DNA of 64,000 nucleotides from Podarcis raffonei. Its lineage: Eukaryota > Chordata > Lepidosauria > Squamata > Lacertidae. Where the stretch lies: positions 31,372,501 through 31,436,500 of the forward strand of contig NC_070614.1 of the NCBI RefSeq assembly GCF_027172205.1, written 5' to 3'. The position numbers and the translations under genes were made by a program. The number at the start of each line of letters is the position of its first letter. Within the stretch, counting starts at the first letter, position 1. Under the pieces are notes generated by a model. It saw only the letters and a list, made by a program, of their open reading frames with translations. It ran no database searches and was not told where the DNA came from. Positions 33,112 through 43,227 of this stretch are shown one piece after another.

Positions 33112-34525
33112 TTATAATTTTCCACTCCATGTTAAAAGCTTCGTTCTGCAAGAGTATACCCATATGTTGAATGTTACAGAACAAAAGGATAGGGTGATTT
33201 TCTAAAATACAGATGAAAATGAAGTGAAGAAGAAATTGCATCTGGAAATCTACTTTCTATTAAGGAAAAGAGTAAGATATTTACCGGTATATGTTTATAA
33301 CTTTTGTGATACCTGGGTAGTTTTCAGAGGACTAAACGCAGACAATACTTCTGTAGTGTATTGTGTAGAATGGGAAAACGTGCTTGTTGTGGTTCCTGAC
33401 ACTTATTTAGACTCATGTAGAATACCCAATGATCTGGCTTCCGTGACATGCTAAACCAAATTTTATCTTAGGAAGACTGCACAAATGTTGAACCTCATGG
33501 AGAGAAGAGTACAGTAGCTTTGCTCCTCCATAATGCTATTTACAGTCAACTCAAGCTACACCAAGTTTTGTTTTAGCCTATCATCCAAGCCAAGACTAGT
33601 GGTTAGGCTCTCTCCTCACCAACCATGAATATTAACCAAGAAAAAAACTTCATTACCGCTCCAAGTGAGTGAGGAGGGAGCTGAAGAACCTTGTCTTGGC
33701 TTAGCATAATGTGGCAGCCAAAATATCTGGGTAAGCGCAAAGCAGTTGTAAGCCTATACATTTTACATGCAAAACAATGTGGTTTGTGTGCAGCATGCAT
33801 TAAGGTTGAAAACATATAACAAAGATAAAAATAGTTGAAACTTGTGTGATCTTAACCAAGAAGGAGTACTAAACATTAGGCCTAGAATACATAATACAGG
33901 TGAGTATGAGCCAAGTGTGTGAGTCTTGTGGAACTATTATCAGTTACTCCTGCAAAAGACTCACTGAGTGAAGGGGGATATCAGGAATCAAGCTTTTAAC
34001 ATGTTCATGACCCAGATTGTTATGGACATTGGAATTTAATAGAAGAAACTTGATTTTGAATTTGCATCATATAGGCAGCAAGTTATCCCCCTATATTTAA
34101 GAGTTACTTCAGTTTTGACCATGAATTAAAATATCAAAATATGTTTTGTAAATATGGAGATTCTCTCAAGGTGCATCTGCCCTCAGCATATTTCCACATA
34201 CAAAGCAAGTAAGGAAATGATGGCAGTAGGACTCCTGTCTTCCTCCTCTAGAATTCAATCAACTTCAAGAACTTGTGAACACCACAATTTACTAGTTTTG
34301 AAACAGTAGTAGTTTTTTTAAAAAAATAATGATATCTGTATGGAATTGATAGCTAAATTCTCATTTGAATAAAAAATAATTGTTTCTCCTTTTTTGTTCA
34401 CTTCTTTCTTTTACCTTCAACATCTAAAAACCGTCTTCCAAAGTAGTAAATATTTGTTATCACTAGAGGACTTAAACCAATACATATATTCCTGTTTTCT
34501 TCCAGTGACAGGAGGATTTATATTA
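30713..34525. repeat. Unit 2 A-B intergenic spacer
   Basis: This non-coding spacer is collinear with units 1 and 3. It lacks the BovB and Penelope-like insertions of unit 1, and its empty sites are near 31938 and 34446. It holds a GA microsatellite (33056-33109). The run at 34484-34505 is the polypyrimidine tract and acceptor of B2. The recurring small frame at 31567-31860 has no recognised product. Confidence 0.75.
33056..33109. repeat. (GA)n microsatellite (unit 2)
   Basis: About 22 AG/GA units follow a very short AT run. The AC part seen in units 1 and 3 is almost absent here. Confidence 0.92.
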
Positions 34526-35503
34526 ATGAAGGAGAAAATAAGTAATGAATCCTCTGTCTCTGAATTTCTGCTCCTGGAGTTCTCAGCAATACGAAAACTG
34601 CAGATTCTACACTTCTCTCTGTTCCTAGCATTGTATCTGGCAACTGTATTTGGGAATCTTCTCATCATATCTGCCATAGCTTTTGACCACCACCTTCACA
34701 CTCCCATGTACTTCTTTCTGATGAACTTGGCCATCCAGGACCTAGGGGCTGTTTCAGTCACCATCCCCAAATCCATCGTGAATTCTCTCATGAATACCAG
34801 ACACATTTCTTACAGTGGATGCGTTGCTCAAGTTCTTTTATTTGTTTTCTTTTTATCATCTGATATTTCCCTTCTTACAGTCATGGCATATGATCGCTAT
34901 GTTGCCATTTGCAATCCATTACAATATGAAATGGTGATGAACAAGGCAGCCTGCAAACAAATGGTTGCTGGCGTGTGGGTCGCTGGCCTTCTGTATGCAG
35001 TCATGCACACGAGTGCAACTTTTGCAACCCCTTTCTGCTCCAACATTGTCAATCAGTTCTTTTGTGAGATCCCACAGTTACTTACACTTGCCTGCTCAAA
35101 TTTCTACCTAATGGAAATTGGAGCTATAGTGGTGAGTATAATACTTGTGTCTGGATGTTTTGTCTTCATTGTTGTCACTTATGTGCACATCTTCACTGCA
35201 GTTCTAAAAATCCCTTCCGTTGAGGGAAAGAAAAAGGCGTTCTCCACTTGCATACCTCACCTGGTTGTCTTCTCCGTATTTTGTTTCACTGTATGTTTTG
35301 CTTACCTCAGGCCTCCCTCTAAGACTCCATCTGATGGGGACTTTGCATTAACTGTGATGTATAGTCTTGTTCCACCCATGTTCAATCCAATAATCTACAG
35401 CATGAGGAATAAGGAGATCAAAAATGCATTATCAAAACTGTTCGGTTTGAGGCAATCTCCTCTGGATATATCTTCCAGGCTTGCTCTGAAAAGGTGTAAT
35501 TAA
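34526..35503 (+). CDS. Olfactory receptor, family 14-like (B2, 325 aa)
   Basis: The type-B receptor of unit 2 is intact, with FGNLLII in TM1, HHLHTPMY, MAYDRYVAIC, the expected loop cysteines, KKAFSTCIPHL and NPIIYSMRNKEIK. The start at 34526 lies 20 bases after the acceptor CCTGTTTTCTTCCAG. The frame is also open for 44 codons upstream, but those codons cross the splice site and give no signal peptide, which ORs do not need. Against B3 I count about 16 residue changes, more than between the A copies. They include HISYSGC versus HIYYSGC before TM3 and VCFAYLR versus ACFAYLK near TM6-TM7, positions that can touch ligand specificity. Confidence 0.95.
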   Translation: MKEKISNESSVSEFLLLEFSAIRKLQILHFSLFLALYLATVFGNLLIISAIAFDHHLHTPMYFFLMNLAIQDLGAVSVTIPKSIVNSLMNTRHISYSGCVAQVLLFVFFLSSDISLLTVMAYDRYVAICNPLQYEMVMNKAACKQMVAGVWVAGLLYAVMHTSATFATPFCSNIVNQFFCEIPQLLTLACSNFYLMEIGAIVVSIILVSGCFVFIVVTYVHIFTAVLKIPSVEGKKKAFSTCIPHLVVFSVFCFTVCFAYLRPPSKTPSDGDFALTVMYSLVPPMFNPIIYSMRNKEIKNALSKLFGLRQSPLDISSRLALKRCN

Positions 35504-36355
35504 AGGGCGCTCCTGGAACACAGTATCTTTTCAAGTTAAATTTTCCTAATAGATTCAGATATGCAAACTCAACATCTGCCTTGTTTCAAATGGTCATCTT
35601 GTATTCCTTCAGCTCAGCTCTATCACACTTTTGCTTGTCAGATCTCATGGCATGTTGACAATACATTTATGTATGTATGTTGAAGTTTATACCCCATTGT
35701 TCACTTGCATGATTCTTAAAGTGGCTGAACACATCTCAGCACCCCTTAATCCTCTAACACATGGATAATAACAGGTCATATTTCCTTTCGGCTATGACAC
35801 ACTGCAGTGATTTTAACCAAGTATTCACGTTTTCAAGGAAGTGATAGCACTTAGATGAAAATATTTTGGGGGGAAGAGGAATTCACAGATTTACTGGAAT
35901 GTCACATGCACACATATCTGAATTAACATCTCAGCAAAAATTACATGCATCTTGGAGGCAGTCAGAAACACAAACACTGTCCTGTGATAGGGAAGTGTTA
36001 GAACGCATGGGGGGGGGATACAACCTCTTTCCAAAAATATTTTGCCATCTGAAGGAAGTTCAGGAAAAAATACAAAAGAGAGACACCTCCTCACCAGACA
36101 ATGCAGATTTTTACATCACTACTGAAATAAGAACAGAAGAGGGACTAGAGGTATTCACCATTCCCTTAGAAACAAATGGAAGTGTGATGGAATAGCAGCA
36201 TAGATAAATGTGACTGCAATGGACAGATCTTGAGTCAGCAGCAGTCAGAGTTTGTTAGAACACCAACCAATCTGGAAAAACTGGTGAGTAAAAAATACAG
36301 AACTTTGCTGTCAAACAGATTGGGATTGTATGCCAGTTAGATAGGCACTGTCCAG
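35504..36355. repeat. B2 3' flank and truncated unit 2 tail
   Basis: This flank follows the B1/B3 pattern, then 150 bases of the tail (GTGACTGCAATGGACAG ... TTAGATAGGCACTGT). At 36355 homology with units 1 and 3 stops and L1 ORF2 sequence begins without a tail or target duplication. The type-C gene expected further on is missing. Confidence 0.8.
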
Positions 36356-37841
36356 TCAAGGAGGAGTCGATAAGTTTTGGAAAGAGTTTTTCTTTTAGAA
36401 TTTACAAGATCAGATTTGAATCAGGAAATTTCTGTTGAGAACCCCTTTTGTTTGTCAGATTTAAATTTTTCAAATAACTGATCTTATTGGAACCAGTCTG
36501 AGATATGTTCTCTTATTTCCTCAAAGTTTTTAAATTTTATTTGGTTATCTTCATTTTTTAGAAGTGTTTTATATGTTGGCCAGCTTTCCTGAGTATTTTT
36601 TCCATTTTACTGCTATGGCTTCTATTGGAGAAGTCCACCCCAGGCTCCATCAGGTCTTTATATTTTTCCCATACAGCAAAGAGTGACTTTCTTATTATAT
36701 GGTTGGTAAAATTTTTATGAATTTTCGCTTTTCCATATATCAGGTAGGCGTGCCATCCCCAACGGTTCTCAAAACCTTCCAGGTCCAGGAGGTCCAGATC
36801 CTGCAACATGCACCAATCTTTTAGCCAGGTGAAACAGGCTGCCTCGTAGTAAAGTTTTAGGTCGGGTAGAGAAAAGCTTCCTCTCTCTTTTATGTCTATT
36901 AAGATCAGGTGTTTAATCCTAGGTTTCTTCCATTCCCACAGGAATTTGGAAATTTCTCTTTGCCATATCTTGAGACAACCTGCTTCGCCCAGTATTGGAA
37001 TCATTTGAAATAAAAAGATTAATTTTGGAAGCACATTCATCTTTATAATGGATATCCTACCCATAAATGTTAATTTTAATTTACTCCAGGTTATAAAGTT
37101 TTTTTCTAATCTCTAACCAAGTTTTGGTGTAATTATCCTGAAATAAGTTTATGTTCTTGGGGGTGATCCAAATACCCAAGTATTTCGCTTTTGAGGAGAT
37201 TTTCAGCCCCAATATTTTTTCTAAGTCATCCTTTTCTTCCGTGGTTACATTTTTAACAAGCATTTTTGTTTTTGTTATATTCAGCTTAAAGCTTGCCAAT
37301 TCTCCAAATTCTTTAATCAATTCCAGCACTCTTTTCAGACTTTCTTTAGGGTTTCCAGTCATAACAAGTAAATCATCTGCAAAAGCTTTAATTTTATATG
37401 TTTTGTTTCCCAGAGTGATGCCTTTAACAAGCTGATCCTTTCTTATCTGATTGTTCAAGACTTCCATCACCAAGATAAATATCAGTGGTGACAGTGGGCA
37501 GCCCTGTCTGGTTCCCTTGTTTATTTTGCACTCCTCAGTAATTCTTCCGTTGATGATCAATTTTGCATATTGTTCCGAATAGATGGCATTTATTCCTTTA
37601 CAAATATTTTCTCCCAGTCCGATTTCTTCCATTAATTTTTTCATAAACTTCCAGGACACGTTGTCAAAAGCTTTTTCAGCGTCCACCAACATAATAGCTG
37701 CTGGTTTATCGATTTTAATATCCAAATATTCTAATACATTAATCATACATCTAATATTGGATTGCATAAATCGTCCGGGAAGAAATCCTGTTTGATCTTT
37801 ATGAATTATCTCTTTCAGCACCATTTTTAATCTATTTGTTA
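36356..37841 (-). mobile_element. L1 LINE, internal ORF2 fragment
   Basis: The minus strand encodes an L1-type reverse transcriptase: HKDQTGFLPGR, LVDAEKAFDNVSW, GTRQGCPLSPLIF, IKAFADDLLVM and KYLGIWITPKN. It then has the downstream thumb region WLKDWCML ... GWHAYLIYGKAKIHKNF. Open pieces lie at 37081-37890 (its N-terminal part runs past the element) and 36558-37064; stops and frame changes separate them. The fragment ends inside ORF2 on both sides, with no 3' untranslated part, A-tail or target duplication. It therefore looks cut by later rearrangement rather than being a simple insertion. It is a different L1 lineage from 53245-55168. Confidence 0.88.
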
Positions 37842-38444
37842 AAGGGGTTGTTTGGGGGGAGGCTTTGGCCATATGCCTAGAGGTTGTCATTGCTCTCCCT
37901 GCAATGGCGGCTTAACCGGGGCTGGCTCTCTCTCTGCTTCAACCTATGTTCTCCAGAACCAGCCCACCCCCACAATGGATAACCCTGGTGTTCCCCAGAT
38001 CCCCAGCAGGGGACTGGGAGGGATAAACTCCCAATGCCTGAGCCAAGGTCTACCCACAACTGAAACATAATAAAGTTGTGGCCAATTTTAATCCCATAGC
38101 ACGTTGTCTTGAGTCATTATTCCACACGAGGGCCACCCAGGGTTTGGGGGACTCCGCCTGTCCATGCAATGATGTTTGGCTGACTAAAGTGTCAGTGGGG
38201 TTAAAGGTTTGGTTGCAGGTGTGAGTAATTTTTGGCGGTGAGCGCAGGTGCTTTTGTGGTGGTTAGGCATTGGTTCAAGGTGGTCTGGAGGGGAGGTCAG
38301 ATAGCCTGGCCCCTCCAATGTGCAACAGGTATTCTGTTAAAGGAATCCAGGGACTCGCCATGCTTTTGTCAACACCTTTTTGGGGGTAGGGCGATGCAAG
38401 AGTCCCTGGGAGCATTTTGGGGTGAACTTGAGTCACGTGAACAT
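37842..38444. repeat. Unclassified interspersed repeat, two parts
   Basis: About 37850-38110 ends with ATAATAAAGTTGTGGCC, the same end as the repeats at 26696 and 43096. It is followed at 38180-38360 by a block matching the start of those repeats (ATGTTTGGCTGAC, GGTTAGGCATTGG, TTAAAGGAATCC). One repeat end is thus followed by a repeat beginning, which suggests either two adjacent copies or a terminal-repeat structure. No coding region is supported. The copia element begins at 38445. Confidence 0.5.
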
Positions 38445-38901
38445 TGTTGGATTTCAAGCCAAAAGTCAGAGGAATTGGCCACCCTCCAGGTGCCCGGCTT
38501 GAATCCTTGTTGACCTCCCTGTCAGCGACTCCCGGCAAGATCAGGCGAGGTCTCAACCGGTGATTCTTCTCAACGTGAAGAAGAACACACCACTCCTCCC
38601 CTACCATCCCCAGGGAGGGGAGAGAGACAGACAGAAATGTATTTACATGCCTTTATTCCTGTCTTTCCAGCAGTACAGAGAAATTGTGACTGCTCTCTCT
38701 CATCACCAACAGCAGAGAGAGAAAAAACTCCACCCATGTACTTCCAGTACAGGGTCATGTGACACTCTGAGCTAACATCCGGTGCTCAGTGCACTGAATA
38801 GACCGTCCCCTGTTCCCACGGTACAGTCCCATAACGTCAACATCCTGTTTGGCTTTCCAGCCACCTGGAGCTCGCTTCTGCATTGCTCCTTTTTCGTAAC
38901 A
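38445..38901 (-). repeat. LTR of the second copia element (3' LTR)
   Basis: 457 bp, beginning TGTTGGATTTC and ending TTTTTCGTAACA on the + strand. It differs from the partner at 41527-41983 at only about two bases. Confidence 0.92.
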
Positions 38902-39753
38902 TCCTCCCCCAAAAGAATCAATGTGTGTTGCGGCAAGCAAAGCGTGATCCAGAGAAGAAAACAAACAGTTGTTATACACATAACACTCCCCTGTTGTTAC
39001 AGTTCCACCCATGGAACTCCCCGCCACCGGTTTTCCCAGTGTACCTCTCTGGTTGTCTGGCTTCCAAGGAATGAGTGCATCTGCATTACCTTGGCTAGCA
39101 ACTCTCTGTTGTGTCTTTGTCTCTGACTTAGACACAGCTCCAACCTGTCCTCGGTTGTGTACAACAGCAACACATGCAACAGCTAAGTTAGCAAACTCTT
39201 TTGAGTACCTCTTGGGTGGTTCACCCTTTGTAACTCTTTCAGACCTTCGTATGAGGTGCTGATCTTCTCTGCTCACTGGTTCAGTCTGAGGACTCTTTGG
39301 AGAACCAGTTCCAATTGTAAACAGTGGTTCATCCTTCACCTGTGAAGGCCTATTCATTGTGTGAGATTTCCTCTCAATGACTGTGACAACTGAGCTCTCT
39401 GAGCTATCACTGTCACTCTCAGTACCACTGTACTCTGTAAAATCAACATCATCATCTGAATCGTCCTCTGTGGGAAATGTGTGTACTATCACTCTCTCTT
39501 GTTCAGGAGCACTCTCTAGAAATTTTGTGAGAATCACCTGACCAGATTCAGACAAAATTACTCTGTAGAGACCCTTTTCATATCCCACAAAAATGCCTTT
39601 GGCATTCTTTACTCCACCTGGAGCTTCTGTCCTCACATGAGACCCAAAAACCTTGAGATGGGCAACAGAAGGTTTTCTATGGAACAGTTTCTCAAAAGGA
39701 GAACTTCCTAACTCTTTTGAAACCTTTCTCATCCTCGTATAACAATACGACAT
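38755..39753 (-). pseudogene. Copia late pol remnants of the broken element
   Basis: An open stretch with the copia integrase C-terminal signature (PFEKLFHRKPSVAHLKVFGS and FVGYEKGLYRV), an acidic linker (DDDVDFTEYSGTESDSD) and a scrap resembling the RNase H region (TTGECYVYNNCLF). Its end runs into the LTR. It is a fossil piece, not a host gene. Confidence 0.8.
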
Positions 39754-39793
39754 TAATGGTCACACCTGCAAGGGAAATTAGGTTAGACACAGA

Positions 39794-40993
39794 TCAATTA
39801 CATTCCATGTAATCACTTTGTGCATAACTCAACAAATACAGTCCATCCTTCTCTCTGGCAGAAAGAAACAACTCTCCATCTTTGTAGATCTTGCAGCTCT
39901 CAGCATCATAGGACAGTTTCAGTCCTTTCTTTGCAATCTGCGAAACACTCAGCAGATTGAACTTCAGTTCAGGAACCAAGTAAACATTGTTTATAGTCAA
40001 GTTCAGACTCTTAAGAAACACAGTCCCTATCCCGGTCGCTTCCAGCTCCTGACCGTTGGCCTGTTTCACAGCGAAGCTTTGCTTCTTAAACGTTGAAAAG
40101 AGTTCTCTGTGTGGGGACATATGAAAAGTCGCTCCAGTGTCAATTATAAATGAGTTCCGAACATCTGGTGTGGTTCCTTTCGCCATCAAAGCCTTTGCAG
40201 GTTTCACCATAGGCTTGGTATGACCTTTGCCTGATGCCTCAGGCTTTGCTGAGCGGCCCTTAGCTCCTTTTGGCTGGCGTGGCTTCTTACAGTTCCGCTG
40301 AAGATGCCCAGCCTGTCCACAATTGTAACATCGGACAACGTTCAAAGCTACAGCATTATCTCCAGTAGCAACATCAGCGGGGGAATTAGAACTCCGTTCC
40401 TCCCTCCCCCTGTCCTTTACTTCCAGTGCAGCCAGTCTGTCCTGTTCGTTCAGAACCACGGCACACACCCTCTCCGCGGTCAAATCTTGAGCCGGAAGGG
40501 AACCAAGCTGACTGGCAACCGTTTTGTAAGTCCGATTTAGGCTGTTTATCATCATGAAGCAAAACACTTCCTCCTGCAGACGGAAATTGCGTTCCACCAT
40601 CTGTTGGTGCAGATATTTCATCTCCGTCAGATGCGCTTGAACATCTCCATCAGGCGCAAGTCTCAGATTGGTCAGCTTCTCAAAATACAGCAACGCTGAA
40701 GAACCAGCATCCCTCTGATGTGTTCTACGCAGCGTCTGCCAAATGTCTCGTGCATACTCTAAATCCTGAATATGCACCAATTGGTCATCTGAAACACACA
40801 GAATTATAGCCGTCCTGGCTTTCAGATTCTGTGATTCCCAACCTCGTGTTGGTGCTGCAGGGATTGGGTTCTCAATCACCTCAAAGATCCTCTGATTCTG
40901 CAGCAGGGCCTTCATCTTTATAGACCAAGATGAATAATTGTCATTAGTCAGGGGAGGTGGATAGGGTAACCCTCCCCCCTTCTTGGCATCCAT
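39794..40993 (-). pseudogene. Copia gag-protease region of the broken element
   Basis: This 399-codon open stretch begins MDAKKGGGLPYPPPLTNDNY, the start of a copia gag, and continues with the gag core (about residues 20-180). The nucleic-acid-binding knuckle CYNCGQAGHLQRNC lies near 222-235 and a protease motif IDTGATFHMS near 285. It is part of a broken element and not a host gene. The N-terminal style (TNDNYSSWSIKMKALL) differs from that of the first copia, supporting two lineages. Confidence 0.85.
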
Positions 40994-41526
40994 TCTGAAT
41001 CCAAGTCTCAGCTCTCACAGTCAAGCCAGTAAAAATCCAAAAGTCTCTCCTTGGGCTGTTTACTGCGTCACTGGCAGGCAAACTTTTGGGCTTTGCACAG
41101 CTGCGTAGATAGCCAAAACAAACTTTGACTTCTCACGCTCTCACTGAGCCAGTCAGTAACTTTCCTTCATATCCTACTGACTGTCGTTGCCTAGCAACCT
41201 TCTCGGGACAGGAAATCTTATCAACCACAAGAATTCCTGGTATGCAAGCCTTTTTCTTTCAGAGCTGTTTTTCAAACGCAGCTCTCGTGAACCAGAGAAT
41301 AATTCATTCTGCGTTCACACTTTTTAGCCTGAAATTCAGCGTACCTTTGGGGCTCCGTTGCCTGGAAAACACTCCCTCTCGGTGTCCAGCTGTCTGTTCA
41401 GCTTCTGGCTGCATGCAGACGTTTCCTTCTTATCTTCTTTGGTGCAGAGGATGGCAACGATTCATCGACCTCTCACCTCTCATGCTGATTCCCATGGATC
41501 AGATAACCATCGGCAATGCTACCAGA

Positions 41527-41983
41527 TGTTGGATTTCAAGCCAAAAGTCAGAGGAATTGGCTACCCTCCAGGTGCCCGGCTTGAATCCTTGTTGACCTCC
41601 CTGTCAGCGACTCCCGGCAAGATCAGGCGAGGTCTCAACCGGTGATTCTTCTCAACGTGAAGAAGAACACACTACTCCTCCCCTACCATCCCCAGGGAGG
41701 GGAGAGAGACAGACAGAAATGTATTTACATGCCTTTATTCCTGTCTTTCCAGCAGTACAGAGAAATTGTGACTGCTCTCTCTCATCACCAACAGCAGAGA
41801 GAGAAAAAACTCCACCCATGTACTTCCAGTACAGGGTCATGTGACACTCTGAGCTAACATCCGGTGCTCAGTGCACTGAATAGACCGTCCCCTGTTCCCA
41901 CGGTACAGTCCCATAACGTCAACATCCTGTTTGGCTTTCCAGCCACCTGGAGCTCGCTTCTGCATTGCTCCTTTTTCGTAACA
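41527..41983 (-). repeat. LTR of the second copia element (5' LTR)
   Basis: 457 bp, the partner of 38445-38901. A poly(A)-signal-like GGAATAAAGGCATG lies within the minus-strand LTR. The related solo LTR at 52685-53145 shares this region. Confidence 0.92.
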
Positions 41984-42552
41984 AACATAACAATGCTCCC
42001 CCATGGTGTTTACCTGTACTGACGATATGGTGGGGCCGAGTCGTCAGTCTTGTCCTGCTGAGGTCAGGTGCAGCTAGTCAGGAATCAACGCCTAAACAAA
42101 CCACTCACTATCTGTAATCAATAAAATTGTGGCCAAAATTTTGCCAATAACCTAAAGGTAAATTCCTTGTCAATTGTGTCTTTATTATTGGGAAGCTCCT
42201 GCGGATCTTAACATGCAACCAAAAGATTGCATGTTCCTTTTTGCAAGAAAATGAAGCTCTTTTCTTTTCGAGTCACTGTTTGAGATCACTTTTACTTCTT
42301 TAATTTTTGTACTGCCAATGGATAGAGACTTGCTTGCTGTAAGGTTTGAAACTCTGTGAGTAAATATCTTCACATATTTGCCAAGCTAAGTGTCTATGAT
42401 TTGTTCTAGCTGAAGTATTTTTACAGGGAATCCAGTTAAGTTTTAATGTGCTTGGAGAAATAACCATTGTGCTAACTCAATCAAAAGAATCCTGAAATAG
42501 TCACACTTGAGAGCTATTTCTCCCCCAGGCATGGGCCGTAAGTTTGCATCAC
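41984..42552. repeat. Sequence between the broken copia and the unit 3 leader
   Basis: About 41990-42185 resembles the unclassified repeat end (AATAAAATTGTGGCC at 42119-42133). At 42385-42415 the run AGCTAAGTGTCTATGATTTG resembles TCTAAGTGTCTGTGGTTTAT of the cassette flank (27279 and 43741), so part of this stretch is an older, diverged copy of cassette sequence. No gene is visible. Confidence 0.5.
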
Positions 42553-43227
42553 AGGTACTTAATAAATTTTTTCATGTTACTTCTAGTCTCAAAAAGTCCC
42601 ACTCTAGTGGACAGGAAGAAAGTGAAGTAAAGATTATACAGTATTTGGGGGGGGGGGCAGACGGATGGACAGACCTTGGACTCAAAACAGATCCTTATTT
42701 GGCATCACAAAATTAATGTTTGGTTGGCCGATATTATCAAAGGCATAAGAGATTGGCTGCAGGTGTGAGGGTATTGGTGGTGAGCTTTGGGCTCGCGTGG
42801 TGCTTAGGCATTGGAATAGTGTTGTGTGGGGGAGGGAAGGTGCAGCCGTCACCTGCCCCTCCATGCTTAAGGGTATTCCGTTAAAGGAATCTGGGGATAT
42901 GGATCTTGTCCAAAGCCTGTGGAGGGGCTAGGGCCATGCCAAGATCCCTTCAGGAATCCAGGGGATGCTCAAGTTGATCCACATCAGCAGGGCTCCCCCT
43001 ACTGGTGGTTTACCCTTACAGACTTCCTGCAAGGCAGGCAGGAGTGTAGTCTGTTGTTGCCAACGCCTAAGACAATAGCGCTCACATTCTGTAACCAATA
43101 AAGTTGTGGCCTAAACTAACATTAACCTAAAATGATGTTTCCTTGTGTCTTTATTTCTCTTGGGGGTGCCTTAGGGACCTTGACACACAATTACAGGGCC
43201 ACATCCTTAGAGCAGGGAAGCTCCCTT
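42553..43227. repeat. Unit 3 leader with unclassified interspersed repeat
   Basis: This matches 26156-26817 with few changes. The repeat part spans about 42710-43190, with CAATAAAGTTGTGGCC near 43096. It marks the start of a cassette copy. No coding region is supported. Confidence 0.65.

Larger units (their letters stand above)
38445..41983 (-). mobile_element. Copia LTR element, broken, shorter than its relatives
   Basis: This is a second Ty1/copia element on the minus strand, of a different lineage from 536-5529. LTRs 38445-38901 and 41527-41983 are both 457 bp and nearly identical. A perfect 5-bp target duplication AACAT flanks it (38440-38444 and 41984-41988). A purine tract on the minus strand abuts the left LTR, and TGGTAGCA just inside the right LTR matches the 3' end of initiator tRNA-Met. 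The interior keeps gag with a CCHC knuckle, protease and pieces of the later domains; it is broken and clearly shorter than a full copia, with several breaks. LTR identity implies recent movement. Confidence 0.92.

Noticed and set aside
38232-38513. Open frames around 38.2-38.8 kb and 41.1-41.9 kb on the plus strand
   Set aside because: They run through LTR and unclassified repeat sequence, and the two sets are identical because the LTRs are.
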